The notes: generated by a model not told the origin, from the letters alone. DNA of 64,000 nucleotides from CmP2 sp052084925 (GCA_052084925.1 JBQDEV010000011.1:1-64000), one strand, 5' to 3'; numbered from the stretch's first letter, positions 51,759-60,854 are shown. Made by a program: numbers and translations.

Positions 51759-52727
51759 TTAGCCACGGTGCGCGTCCAGGGTGGCGATGATCCGGTCGCG
51801 CAGCTGCTGACTCCGCTCAGAGAAGCCGCGCTGTGCCCGGACGTACGCAGCTTTGCCCTCCGGGGTCTCAATCCGGATTGGCTCGAACCCCCAGTCGGCG
51901 AGATCGTAGGGCGAGGCCTGCATGTCCATCACCCGGATCTCCCAGGCCAGTTCGAAGCAATCCGCCAGCAGATCGGAGTCCACCAGCGGCAGCAGTTTGG
52001 CCGCCCACTTGTAGAGGTCCATGTTGGCGTGTAGGCAGCCCGGCTGCTCCATCTCCACCATGGAGGCGCGGGTGGGCTGAAGCTGGTTGAATTCGCGGGC
52101 CTCCGGGGCGTAGAAGCGAAACGCGTCGAAGTGCGAGCAGGCGATCTGGTGCTGCTCCACCACCGCGTCGGTGCCCTGCGACCCCAGCCGCAGCGGCACG
52201 GTCGAGTGCCGGATCCCGTGCACGTCGGAGCGGTAGGCCATCGCCCATTCGTGCAGCCCGAAGCAGCTCAGCCGCGCGGTGCGCTCGCGGGTGGCCGGCA
52301 GCAGTCGCAACGCAAAGTCGATCATGGAGGCCCGCTCTTCGCGGAACCGTGCGAGGTCCACCGTCCAGCCACCGTGGGGCAGGCCCGCGTCAGTGTCCGG
52401 GGCAACCCGTCGGTAGAACTTCCACTGCGCGTGCGGTGCCGGCTCGTCCTCGGCTGGATCGGCGACGACGACGCCGGGGCCCGGGCGCCAGCGCTTCAGT
52501 GCGGCGGGGGAGAGGGAATAGTAAGAGAAGAGGAAGTCGTGGACCGGATGCTTCACGCCGTCGTCGTGCAGGGCGACGAGCGGGTCGGTGTAGGCGCCGA
52601 TGCGCTCCGCGTGGGCCTCGGCCAGCGGCCGCCACTGCTCGGCACGCAGCACGGACGGGGCCGGCGGGTTCGCGGCGTCCGGGTGCGCTGCGGCGGCAAC
52701 GGTGGCGGATCCAGGCATGTCTCCCAT
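51759..52727 (-). CDS. conserved actinobacterial protein often labelled 3-methyladenine DNA glycosylase
   Basis: 322 residues. It belongs to a conserved family marked by KHPVHDFLFSYYSLSPAALKRWRPGPGVV near the N-terminus, CFGLHEWAMAYR in the middle and DLYKWAAKLLPLVDSDLLADCFELAWEIRVMDMQASPYDL near the end. I recall the glycosylase name being given to this family, but no helix-hairpin-helix GPD motif or AAG-type active site is visible, so the name is doubtful. The start is uncertain: the ATGs at 52727 and 52718 are both weak. A terminator for the phosphosulfolactate-synthase unit lies upstream. Confidence 0.6.
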   Translation of the reverse strand: MGDMPGSATVAAAAHPDAANPPAPSVLRAEQWRPLAEAHAERIGAYTDPLVALHDDGVKHPVHDFLFSYYSLSPAALKRWRPGPGVVVADPAEDEPAPHAQWKFYRRVAPDTDAGLPHGGWTVDLARFREERASMIDFALRLLPATRERTARLSCFGLHEWAMAYRSDVHGIRHSTVPLRLGSQGTDAVVEQHQIACSHFDAFRFYAPEAREFNQLQPTRASMVEMEQPGCLHANMDLYKWAAKLLPLVDSDLLADCFELAWEIRVMDMQASPYDLADWGFEPIRIETPEGKAAYVRAQRGFSERSQQLRDRIIATLDAHRG

Positions 52728-52762
52728 TGTAGGGACCTCGGATCACCCCTGCTGAGACGGGT

Positions 52763-52795
52763 GTGCTCCCGTCCGAGGTCCTCGGACGGGAGCAC
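52763..52795 (-). terminator. 15-bp perfect hairpin after the ComA-like gene
   Basis: GTGCTCCCGTCCGAG (52763-52777) pairs exactly with 52781-52795 with a 3-base loop, 20 bp beyond the stop codon of the phosphosulfolactate-synthase homologue. Confidence 0.85.
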
Positions 52796-52815
52796 GTGGG
52801 GAAGCACTCTGGTTG

Positions 52816-53658
52816 TTACTGGGCGGGCCAGGGGTTGATCACGCGGCCCCAGGTCGACTTGTTGCCCCAGAGGTTCTGGCGCAGGCCTTCCAGCTGGAGG
52901 ATCTGGGAATGGTCGACGAAGAGGTTGACCTCGTTGCCATAGTTCTTGATGTACCACTCGAAGACCGGCCCGTCGGCGGCTTCGAACATGATGTTCTCCA
53001 GTCCCAAGCCGTTGATGATGGAGGCGGCGGCCGCGGTGTTCCACTCGGTCACGTTCTCGGTGATGCCCTCGGACTCGATCATGATGATCGACGCTCCCGC
53101 TTCCAGGGCTGCCTTGCCGCGGTCGATGAGGTCGCCGACATCCTTCTTGGTCTCGGCGGCCAGCTCAGCCTCGCCCGAGTCGCCACCGGAGCCGATCTGG
53201 ATGCCCAGCTCGGGCTTCGCCTTGAGCCCGGCCTTGACGACCTTCTCCACGAGGCGCTGCAGCCCGGAGGTCGGGAGCATGATGAACCCGGTGGAGATCT
53301 CGATGACGTCGAAGCCGACGTTCTTGGCCTCCTTCAGGTAGTGGTCCACCGCGTCTTCGCCGTAGCGCAGCACGGTCTCGATCCAGCCGCCGGAGGAGAC
53401 GTAAGCATTGTTCTCGTGGGTGATGTCGCTCATCTTCTTGACCTGTTCGGCTGGGGCCAGGGCGAAGGAGCCGCCGGCCCACTTAATGCCGTCCACCCAG
53501 TTGCCGGCGACGTCGAAGACGTCCTGGAGGTGACGGGTGCCGAAGGTGGCGTAGTAGGGGGCGCGGATCTCGGTCATGCCGAAGGTGCGCGGCTTCTGCG
53601 GCCGGTAGGCGCGCGGGACGAAGTTGAAGGAAGTATCGAAGGGGATTTCGTTGCTCAT
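52816..53658 (-). CDS. phosphosulfolactate synthase homologue (ComA family)
   Basis: 280 residues, a TIM barrel of the ComA family. Characteristic stretches: VFDVAGNWVDGIKWAGGSF, FDVIEISTGFIMLP, PELGIQIGSGGDSG, AGASIIMIESEGIT and IMFEAADGPVFEWYIKNYGNEVNLFVDHSQI. Authentic ComA adds sulfite to phosphoenolpyruvate, the first step of methanogen coenzyme M synthesis; actinobacterial homologues are without established role. It is co-transcribed with the MmgE/PrpD gene 51 bp upstream. The start follows GAAAGG. Confidence 0.83.
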   Translation of the reverse strand: MSNEIPFDTSFNFVPRAYRPQKPRTFGMTEIRAPYYATFGTRHLQDVFDVAGNWVDGIKWAGGSFALAPAEQVKKMSDITHENNAYVSSGGWIETVLRYGEDAVDHYLKEAKNVGFDVIEISTGFIMLPTSGLQRLVEKVVKAGLKAKPELGIQIGSGGDSGEAELAAETKKDVGDLIDRGKAALEAGASIIMIESEGITENVTEWNTAAAASIINGLGLENIMFEAADGPVFEWYIKNYGNEVNLFVDHSQILQLEGLRQNLWGNKSTWGRVINPWPAQ

Positions 53659-53709
53659 CTGTTTTCTACCTTTCGTTGAGGCCTGTGGGTCCGATGAACT
53701 CAGCGGACG

Positions 53710-55083
53710 TCAGTCGCGGGTGGTGCTGACCTTGGCCAGCAGCGCGGTCAGATCGGACACCTGATAGTTCTCGATGTTGTGCACGACGGCGGCAATGTCA
53801 TCGCGCAGTTCCTGTGCGGCAAACGGTGCGGCAAGCCGGTCGTACTTCACCCGGGCGTCCTCCCAGGTCAGCGGGTCGTCGTGGAAGCCCTGGTAGGACT
53901 CCTTCACCGAGTGGAACTCGGTGCCGTCCTGCAGGCGCACCGTCAGGTCCGCGGGCATGTGGTCCGGGAACTGGGCGGAGAAATCCGGGTTCTCCTCGAT
54001 GGCGATCCGGCCCATCAGCGTTTGGACGTCCTCCGCCACGATGCGCTCGGGGGTGTACTGGTCGGGGGTGACCTCGCCGTCGAGCAGGGCCGCAGCGACC
54101 ATCCACGGCAGGGAATGATCTGCTTCCTCCTTGGTGCGGATGGAGCGCTTGTCGCCTTCCTCACCGCCACCGATGATGTTCCAGGCGACGTCGAAGGTCT
54201 TCAGGTGGATGGACTCGACCTGGGTGACGTCGAAGCCCTCGCGGCCGCGGATCTCGATGGCGGCATCCAACGCAGACTGGGAGTGGATCTCGGCGTTGTG
54301 CTTTTTCACGATCGTGCGCAGCACCCGCTCCAGATCCTCCTGGGACCAGTCGAGGGTGAAGTCGCCAGCAATGGACTGCTTGAACCCCTTGTTGCCCTCG
54401 AAAACCTGGGCCGGTCCGGTGATGCCCTTCGACGCCAGCAGTGCCGACCAGGTGCCCTCCTTGGACACATGCGGGTAGGCCAGGCCCTTCCAATGGCTCA
54501 GGTCGCCGGTGCGGGTCACCCGTAGCGCGTTGTTCGCCGTGCCGGCCATGGCCATGGCGTTGGCGGTCTGCTCGGTGCTCAGACCCAGCGCCTTCGCCGC
54601 GGAGGCGGCTGCGGCGTAGACGCCCTGTGTGGTGTGGTCGAAGCCCTTGTCGCGCACCGGGGCCTCATCGGAGAGCCGGGTGTGCACCTGGTAGGCCACG
54701 GCCATCGCATCGAGGAACGTCTTGCCGGAGGCTCCGACCAATTCGGCGGCGGCCAGGGCCGCCCCCATGTTGTCGGAGGGGTGGTTGGTCTCCTTCTTCG
54801 CGAGATACGCGTCCATGAAGTCCAGGTACCGACTCAGCGCGGAATTGAAAAAGGCCACCCGGTCAGCAGAGGTCTTGCCTCCGCCAATCAGTGTGGCCTG
54901 TTCGCTGCCGCCCAGATCGTCGAGCAATTCACGGATTGCGACGATGGGCTCTGCATCCAGTGCGCCGATCGCGACGCCGATCGTGTCCAAGATGCGGATC
55001 TTCAATTGTTCGACCGCTTCCGGCGACATCGTTGCCGAGTCTGCTTTCGTGACGAATGCTGCCAGGTCGTGTACTTCAGCCAT
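53710..55083 (-). CDS. MmgE/PrpD family protein
   Basis: 457 residues from the ATG at 55081-55083 (AGGAGG 4 bases upstream). All-helical N-terminal domain with VEQLKIRILDTIGVAIGALDAEP, then YLDFMDAYLAKKETNHPSDNMGAALAAAE, GTANNALRVTRTGDLSHWKGLAYPHVSKEG, and the C-terminal swivel domain. The family contains 2-methylcitrate dehydratase, iminodisuccinate epimerase and cis-aconitate decarboxylase, all acting on tri- or dicarboxylates. Paired with a ComA-like gene, it may act on a sulfonated carboxylate, which is speculation. A CRP-like box is about 100 bp upstream. Confidence 0.87.
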   Translation of the reverse strand: MAEVHDLAAFVTKADSATMSPEAVEQLKIRILDTIGVAIGALDAEPIVAIRELLDDLGGSEQATLIGGGKTSADRVAFFNSALSRYLDFMDAYLAKKETNHPSDNMGAALAAAELVGASGKTFLDAMAVAYQVHTRLSDEAPVRDKGFDHTTQGVYAAAASAAKALGLSTEQTANAMAMAGTANNALRVTRTGDLSHWKGLAYPHVSKEGTWSALLASKGITGPAQVFEGNKGFKQSIAGDFTLDWSQEDLERVLRTIVKKHNAEIHSQSALDAAIEIRGREGFDVTQVESIHLKTFDVAWNIIGGGEEGDKRSIRTKEEADHSLPWMVAAALLDGEVTPDQYTPERIVAEDVQTLMGRIAIEENPDFSAQFPDHMPADLTVRLQDGTEFHSVKESYQGFHDDPLTWEDARVKYDRLAAPFAAQELRDDIAAVVHNIENYQVSDLTALLAKVSTTRD

Positions 55084-55184
55084 GGAACCTCCTGTGGTCA
55101 CAGGACCAGAGGCACAGCAGTATTAGCTCTGCCTAAGATCTTTAGATAACACTTAGGAGCGTAATAGGTCACACGCATTTTTTC

Positions 55185-55200
55185 TATGATGTGAGTCACA
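55185..55200. promoter_or_regulatory. CRP/GlxR-like box upstream of the PrpD/ComA operon
   Basis: TATGATGTGAGTCACA matches TGTGA-N6-TCACA at 9 of 10 positions, about 100 bp upstream of the PrpD-family start. It suggests carbon-source control of this operon. Motif evidence only. Confidence 0.4.
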
Positions 55201-55228
55201 GAAGGGTGGGGGCGGCCGGGCTTAACGA

Positions 55229-55278
55229 CGCCGTCCCCCGGAACGGTGCCCGAGGGGGCGCTGATCCGGGGGACGGCG
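55229..55278 (-). terminator. 14-bp perfect hairpin downstream of lysC
   Basis: CGCCGTCCCCCGGA (55229-55242) pairs exactly with 55265-55278 across a 22-base loop, 30 bp beyond the lysC stop. lysC is thus a single-gene transcript end; the asd gene often found after it is absent here. Confidence 0.75.
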
Positions 55279-55307
55279 GTGAAGCGAGTTGCGGGGGTCG
55301 TGCGCGG

Positions 55308-56594
55308 TCAGCGCCCGGTGCCTCCGTAGACGGTGGCTTCGACGTCGGTGTCAAGATCGAAAGCCGTGTGCACGGCGCGTACGGCGTCGTCGAGCATGGA
55401 CTCGCGGGTGACCACGGAAATGCGGATCTCGGAGGTGGAGATCAGCTCCGAGTTCACCCCGGCGTCGCGCAGGGCGCCGAAGAACTTGGCGGAGATGCCG
55501 GGGTTGGAGCGCATGCCTGCGCCGATGAGCGAGATCTTGCCGATCTCCTTGTCGAGCTCCAGGTCCTGGAAGCCGATCTCTTCCTGGTGGGCGCGCAGGG
55601 CGTCCAGGGCGGAGCGGCCCTCGCTCAGTGGCACGGTGAAGGTGATGTCGGTGACGCCGGATTCCAAGCGGGAGACGTTCTGGACGATCATGTCGATGTT
55701 CGCCTTCGAGTCGGCGATGACGTTAAAGATGGCCGCGGCCTTGCCGGGCACATCGGGCACGCCGGCGACGGTGACCTTGGCTTCGGACCGGTCGTGGGCG
55801 ACTCCGGCGACGATGGGCTGTTCCATGGGCTGGCCTTCCTCGAGGTGAATCGTGTCGTTCGGGTCGGGGATGACCCAGGTGCCTTCGTTGCGGGAGAAGG
55901 ACGAGCGCACGTGGATCGGCACGCCGAAGCGGCGGGCGTACTCCACGCAGCGCAGGTGCAGGATCTTGGAGCCGGAGGCCGCCATCTCCAGCATCTCCTC
56001 GGAGGAGATCTCGTCGATCTTCCGTGCCGAGGAGACGACGCGGGGGTCCGCGGTATAGACGCCGTCGACGTCGGAGTAGATCTCGCAGACGTCGGCCTTC
56101 AGGGCCGCTGCCAGGGCCACCGCGGTGGTGTCGGATCCGCCGCGGCCCATGGTGGTGATGTCTTTGGATTCGCGGCTCATGCCCTGGAATCCGGCGACGA
56201 TGGCGACATCGCCGCGGTCGAGGGCGGACTTCACGCGGTTGGGGGAGACATCAATGATGCGGGCCTGGCCGTGGAGGGAGTCGGTGAACATGCCCGCCTG
56301 GGACCCGGTGAAGGACTGCGCGGAGGAGCCGGCGGCGTCGATGGCCATGGCCAGCAAGGACATGGACATGCGCTCACCGGCGGAGAGCAGGATGTCCATT
56401 TCGCGTGCGGGAGCGTGATCGGTGATTTCGGCGGCCAAGTCGAGCAGTTCATCGGTGGTGTCACCCATGGCGGAGACCACGGCGACCACCTGGTTGCCGG
56501 CTTGCTGTGTTTCGACGATGCGTTCGGCGACGCGCTTGACTCCAGCCGCGTCGGCGACGGAGGAACCGCCGTATTTCTGGACGATCAGGCTCAT
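55308..56594 (-). CDS. lysC: aspartate kinase
   Basis: 428 residues from the ATG at 56592-56594 (GAGGTGAAACCGGGC upstream). N-terminal kinase domain: VQKYGGSSVAD, VVSAMGDTTDELL, GMSRESKDITTMGRGGSDTTAVALAAAL. Two C-terminal ACT domains (from about 265) carry allosteric control, with MIVQNVS and LISTSEIRISVVT. It makes aspartyl phosphate, committing carbon to Lys, Thr and Met. In actinobacteria a second internal start produces a beta subunit; GTG/ATG candidates exist but none is singled out by the sequence. Confidence 0.95.
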   Translation of the reverse strand: MSLIVQKYGGSSVADAAGVKRVAERIVETQQAGNQVVAVVSAMGDTTDELLDLAAEITDHAPAREMDILLSAGERMSMSLLAMAIDAAGSSAQSFTGSQAGMFTDSLHGQARIIDVSPNRVKSALDRGDVAIVAGFQGMSRESKDITTMGRGGSDTTAVALAAALKADVCEIYSDVDGVYTADPRVVSSARKIDEISSEEMLEMAASGSKILHLRCVEYARRFGVPIHVRSSFSRNEGTWVIPDPNDTIHLEEGQPMEQPIVAGVAHDRSEAKVTVAGVPDVPGKAAAIFNVIADSKANIDMIVQNVSRLESGVTDITFTVPLSEGRSALDALRAHQEEIGFQDLELDKEIGKISLIGAGMRSNPGISAKFFGALRDAGVNSELISTSEIRISVVTRESMLDDAVRAVHTAFDLDTDVEATVYGGTGR

Positions 56595-56717
56595 GCCCGG
56601 TTTCACCTCGTGGTTGACAGTACGGACGGATTCCAGTGTACGGTGCGCCCTTGCACAGGCTAATTGGAGGTCGTTATATGCCGTTGTTTCTGCTCTGCGC
56701 GAAAGGCGCGCTGTGGC

Positions 56718-57311
56718 CTAGAGGACGCGGCGGCCTTCGAAGGCGCGGCCGAGGGTGACCTCGTCGGCGTATTCGAGGTCGCCGCCAACGGGCAGGCCGG
56801 AGGCGAGACGGGTGACGGTGATCCCGGTGGTGGTCAGCATCCGCGAGAGGTAGGTGGCGGTTGCTTCGCCCTCGAGGTTGGGGTCGGTGGCGATGATGAC
56901 CTCGGTGATGCTGGCGTCCTGCAGCCGGGTGAGCAGCTCGCGGATGTGCAACTGGTCGGGGCCGATGCCGCCGATGGGATTGATGGCTCCGCCGAGCACG
57001 TGGTAGCGGCCGCGGAAGGTGCGGGTGCGTTCGATGGCCATCACGTCTTGGGATTCCTCGACGACGCAGAGCAGGGCCTGGTCGCGCTTCTCATCGCGGC
57101 AGATGCTGCAGGTCTCGTGCTCGGAGACGTTGAAGCAGATGGCGCAGAGCTTGACCTTCTCCTTGACGGTGCGGATGGAGTCGGCCAGGCGCAGCATGTC
57201 CTCGGTTTCGGATTCGAGGATGTGGAAGGCGATGCGCTGGGCCGATTTGGGACCGATACCGGGGAGACGGCCGAGCTCGTCGATGAGGTCCTGAACTGAG
57301 CCGTCGTACAC
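56718..57311 (-). CDS. recR: recombination mediator RecR
   Basis: 197 residues, standard length, starting at GTG 57311. HhH motif LGRLPGIGPKSAQRIAFHIL, zinc finger CAICFNVSEHETCSIC, then a Toprim domain with VVEESQDVMAIE and ATDPNLEGEATATYL. With RecF and RecO it loads RecA at gaps. It lies 20 bp after dnaX; the ybaB/ebfC gene found between these two in many bacteria is missing. Confidence 0.95.
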   Translation of the reverse strand: MYDGSVQDLIDELGRLPGIGPKSAQRIAFHILESETEDMLRLADSIRTVKEKVKLCAICFNVSEHETCSICRDEKRDQALLCVVEESQDVMAIERTRTFRGRYHVLGGAINPIGGIGPDQLHIRELLTRLQDASITEVIIATDPNLEGEATATYLSRMLTTTGITVTRLASGLPVGGDLEYADEVTLGRAFEGRRVL

Positions 57312-57331
57312 CGTGCGCTACTGCCTTTCGT

Positions 57332-60300
57332 CTAAATCTTGGGGGAGCCGTCCGGGTTGCGCTCGTCGATGAGCCGCGCATTGAGCAGCCGTTCGACCAC
57401 GGCTCGCCCGGCGAGTCCGGAGGACTCGATGGTCTCGTCCTCGTCGGAGGGAATCTCCTCGTCCCAGTGTACGGCCGAGTTGGCCCCGGGCCGGGCTGCA
57501 CCGTTGTTCGGCGCGGTGGCGGAGGAACTCGGCGCGGAGGCACCCGAGGGACCGGGGGCGGAGCCGGTGCGGTACTGCTCCATCATCTGCTGGAAGCGGC
57601 TGGCCCTGCGCTGGTGCGGGGTGCCGGCGGATGCGGCGCCGGACTGCCCGTGGGCGTCCTGACTCGGTTCCGGTGCCGGACGCGAGGTGGGCGCCGGTCG
57701 GGTGCCGGTGGGTGCTTCTGTGGTGGGCTCGGCCGAGGGCATCGGGGGCACCTGGTCGGCGGCCGCGGGTGCCTGGGAGCGCGGGGCCTCAGAAGGTGTC
57801 GGCGCGGCGCCGGAGCGCTGAGGGGCCTCCATCGTCTGGGGAGTCGCTTCTCCCCGCGCTGTCCCGTGCTGTTCACCGGTCACCGCGGAGGCCGCAGAGC
57901 TCGGAATGGTGGAGCCGAAACGCTGCGAGAATTCGGCGCGCAATTCAGCCTCGGACTTGGCGAACACCGGGATCGAGGCTTCGGAGGGGTCGGTGCGCGG
58001 GATGAACCCGGCGAATCCGTCGTCGGCGACCGGCTCGGGTTCGGTCGTTGCTGCGGTGGCTGCCGGTTCTGCTGGCTCTGCCCGGCTGGCGGGGTTGGTC
58101 GGCGACGATTCGGGCGCCGGCGACCCGCCCTGCGATGGCGAAGCCGAGGGAGCAACGGCCTGCTGCTGCTCGGCGGCCGTGGACTGGGCGAACTCCTCGG
58201 TCTGGGTGAAGTCCGGGATGCCGGGGAACTCGTCGTCCTCGGGGTACCAGCTCTCGTCCTCAGGCGGTTCGAACGGGTAGGGCTCCTCGTCCGGGCGCGG
58301 GCCACGGCGCTGCTGTGGCTGCTCCGGGGCGGGAGCCGAGTTCTGAGGAGTCTGGGGAGTCTGCGGGGCGTGCTGCGTCGGCTGCGGTGCCTGAACCGAC
58401 TGCGGGCGCTGGTCGGCGCGCGCCTCAGTCTCGGGCTCTGGCCGCAGATTTCGCTGGAGTTCCGGCTGGGGGGCTGGCGTTGGTTCAGCGGGGATTTCAG
58501 CCGGAGTGACCACCGGAGTCTCTCCGCGCGGCGTCGACTTTGTCGCAGACTCGGGCGCAGATGCGGAGGCAGACTCGGTACGAGGCGCTGAGGCTGACGC
58601 TGGTTTTGGCGAAGAGGTCGGCGCAGGTGCTGGCGTTGACACTGGCGCAGGGGCATCGGTGGCAGGGCGCGGCTGTGCGGTGCGGTTCGCCGGGGCCGCC
58701 GCAGGACGGCTACCGGCTTTTGGGCCGGAACCACCTGCCGGGGCAGACCCTCCGGTGATCAGGTCCAGCTGGGGCCGGATGCCGAGCACTTGGTGCAGGG
58801 CCTCGGAGATCACCTGCTCGCCACCGCGGGCCAGCACCGTATTGCGGGGACCGTCGTTGGAGAAACTCAGGGTGAGCAGCTGTCCGTCGAATCCGGCAAC
58901 GGAGGCGTTGTCCTTGATGGTCATCCAGATCAGCCGCGAGTGCTGTTCGATATAGCTGATGACCTCAGGCCAGGCACGGCGCACCATTTCCAGCGGCGAA
59001 GAGCCCTGCTGCGCTTCGGGTGCCTGTTGCGGGGGCGTGCTCTGCTGAGCCGGCTGTTCTGAGCGAGTCTGCTGCTGCTCGGCCTGCGGGCGCGGGGTCT
59101 CGGGTGCTGCCTCTGGTGCTGACGGTGCGGGGTCGGATGGCGCGGGCCGCTGCTGCGGTGCGGGTGTCGACTGTTGTTGCGGCGCCGGAGCAGCCGGCTG
59201 CGGTGCGGATTCCGGAGCGGGTCGCGGTGTTGGCGCGGTGTCCTCGGCCGACTGTTGTTGTGCCTGAGTCGAGGCGGGCGCCGGGGTGGCGGGCTGCTCT
59301 TGCGGCTGCTGTGGCTGCTGCGCTTCCGGGTGTGCGGCGGCCGAATCCTGAGCCTGAGCTGCATCCCGGCGGACGGCGGCACGCGCGAGGGCAGCACCGG
59401 AGAGCCCCTGATGCTCGGACGCCGGTGCGGACGCGGGCGCCGAGCTGGGTGTTGAGCCGGGGACCGGGGCAGGCGCGCTGGGGGCGCCGCCGTAATCGAG
59501 GCGCCGCTCGATCCGGTCCAGTCGTGCGGCCAGACCGCGCTCGGTCTCATCGGTGGTGGGCAGCATCAGCCGCGCCATCAGCAGTTCCAGATGCAGCCGG
59601 GGGCTGGTCGCCCCGCTCATCTCGGTTAGCCCCAGCGCGGTGATGTCGGCGGCGCGCGAGATCTCGGCCCGACCGAGCTGGGAGGCCTGAGTGTGGAGTC
59701 GGCGCAGCTGGTCCTCGGGGATCCCATGCAGCACCGCTTGCGCGGAATCCGGCATCGCCTTGGCGATGATCAGGTCGCGGAAGCGCTCCAGTAGATCTTC
59801 GACGAAGCGCCGCGGATCCTGGCCCGACTGAACCACGCGATCGACCACGCGGAACACGGTCTCGGAATCGGTGGCGGCCACGGCGTCCACGACGTCGTCG
59901 AGTAGGGACTCCGGGGTGAATCCCAACAGGTTTACGGCCAGGTCGTACGACACACCCTGGTCGCCGGCCCCGGCCATCAGCTGGTCGAGCACCGAGAGCG
60001 TATCGCGCACCGAGCCGCCGCCGGCACGCACCACCAGGGAGAGTACTCCCGGGGCCACATTGACGTTCTCCTGGGCGCAGAGCTGCTCGAGGTAGTTCAT
60101 CAGCGGCTCGGGCGGAACCAGTCGGAAGGGGTAGTGGTGGGTGCGGGAGCGGATGGTGCCGATGACCTTGTCCGGCTCCGTCGTCGCGAAAATGAACTTG
60201 ATGTGCTCCGGTGGTTCCTCCACGATCTTCAGCAGCGCGTTGAAGCCGGCCGAGGTGACCATGTGGGCCTCGTCGATGATGAAGATCTTGTAGCGGTCCC

Positions 60301-60652
60301 GTGCGGGAGCGAAGGTGGCCCGTTCGCGGAGGTCGCGGGCATCGTCCACACCGCCGTGCGAGGCGGCGTCGATCTCGATGACGTCGAGGGAACCGGACCC
60401 GCCGGTGGCCAGCTCGACGCAGGACTCGCAGGTACCGCACGGGTGCGGGGTGGGTCCCTGGGCGCAGTTCAGGCAGCGGGCGAGGATGCGGGCGGAGGTG
60501 GTCTTGCCGCAGCCGCGCGGACCGGAGAAGAGGTAGGCGTGATTCACACGGTTCTTCTGCAGCGCCGTCATCAGGGGCTCGGTGACGTGCTCCTGGCCGA
60601 TGACAGACTCGAAGGTGTCAGGGCGGTAGCGGCGATACAGTGCGGTGGTCAC
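57332..60652 (-). CDS. dnaX: DNA polymerase III subunit gamma/tau
   Basis: 1106 residues, long for the family. The AAA+ clamp-loader core (1-370) is standard: GPRGCGKTTSARILARCLNC (Walker A and first zinc Cys), CGTCESC (zinc), IIDEAHMVTSAGFNALLKIVEEPP (Walker B) and GTIRSRTHHYPFR (sensor 1). From about 385 to the end the protein is dominated by Ala/Pro/Gln/Ser-rich low-complexity sequence, broken by a conserved island near 570-650 (WPEVISYIEQHSRLIWMTIKDN), the tau domain that should contact polymerase. It precedes recR in one operon. Confidence 0.95.
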   Translation of the reverse strand: MTTALYRRYRPDTFESVIGQEHVTEPLMTALQKNRVNHAYLFSGPRGCGKTTSARILARCLNCAQGPTPHPCGTCESCVELATGGSGSLDVIEIDAASHGGVDDARDLRERATFAPARDRYKIFIIDEAHMVTSAGFNALLKIVEEPPEHIKFIFATTEPDKVIGTIRSRTHHYPFRLVPPEPLMNYLEQLCAQENVNVAPGVLSLVVRAGGGSVRDTLSVLDQLMAGAGDQGVSYDLAVNLLGFTPESLLDDVVDAVAATDSETVFRVVDRVVQSGQDPRRFVEDLLERFRDLIIAKAMPDSAQAVLHGIPEDQLRRLHTQASQLGRAEISRAADITALGLTEMSGATSPRLHLELLMARLMLPTTDETERGLAARLDRIERRLDYGGAPSAPAPVPGSTPSSAPASAPASEHQGLSGAALARAAVRRDAAQAQDSAAAHPEAQQPQQPQEQPATPAPASTQAQQQSAEDTAPTPRPAPESAPQPAAPAPQQQSTPAPQQRPAPSDPAPSAPEAAPETPRPQAEQQQTRSEQPAQQSTPPQQAPEAQQGSSPLEMVRRAWPEVISYIEQHSRLIWMTIKDNASVAGFDGQLLTLSFSNDGPRNTVLARGGEQVISEALHQVLGIRPQLDLITGGSAPAGGSGPKAGSRPAAAPANRTAQPRPATDAPAPVSTPAPAPTSSPKPASASAPRTESASASAPESATKSTPRGETPVVTPAEIPAEPTPAPQPELQRNLRPEPETEARADQRPQSVQAPQPTQHAPQTPQTPQNSAPAPEQPQQRRGPRPDEEPYPFEPPEDESWYPEDDEFPGIPDFTQTEEFAQSTAAEQQQAVAPSASPSQGGSPAPESSPTNPASRAEPAEPAATAATTEPEPVADDGFAGFIPRTDPSEASIPVFAKSEAELRAEFSQRFGSTIPSSAASAVTGEQHGTARGEATPQTMEAPQRSGAAPTPSEAPRSQAPAAADQVPPMPSAEPTTEAPTGTRPAPTSRPAPEPSQDAHGQSGAASAGTPHQRRASRFQQMMEQYRTGSAPGPSGASAPSSSATAPNNGAARPGANSAVHWDEEIPSDEDETIESSGLAGRAVVERLLNARLIDERNPDGSPKI

Positions 60653-60854
60653 CTACAGAACCCTACCGGGTTCCCCAGCGGTGTGCATCGTCGATCCGAT
60701 GCAATCCGGTACGAGCGAAGCGTGGTCGCCACCGTGATTTTCGTCCCATCGAGCGCGAGCGGCTGAGACCGGGGAAGATTCCCGATCGGATTCCGGTTGG
60801 CACTCGATGACAGCCCGCCACAGGGCGCCATGATTCGATCGAGAGGTAACCGAG

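Noticed and set aside
55191..56663. 490-codon plus-strand frame over lysC
   Set aside because: Antisense to an intact aspartate kinase gene; composition and lack of motifs show it is a shadow frame.
57467..58591. 374-codon plus-strand frame over dnaX
   Set aside because: Antisense to the Ala/Pro/Gln-rich tail of dnaX, where low complexity leaves the complementary frames open.
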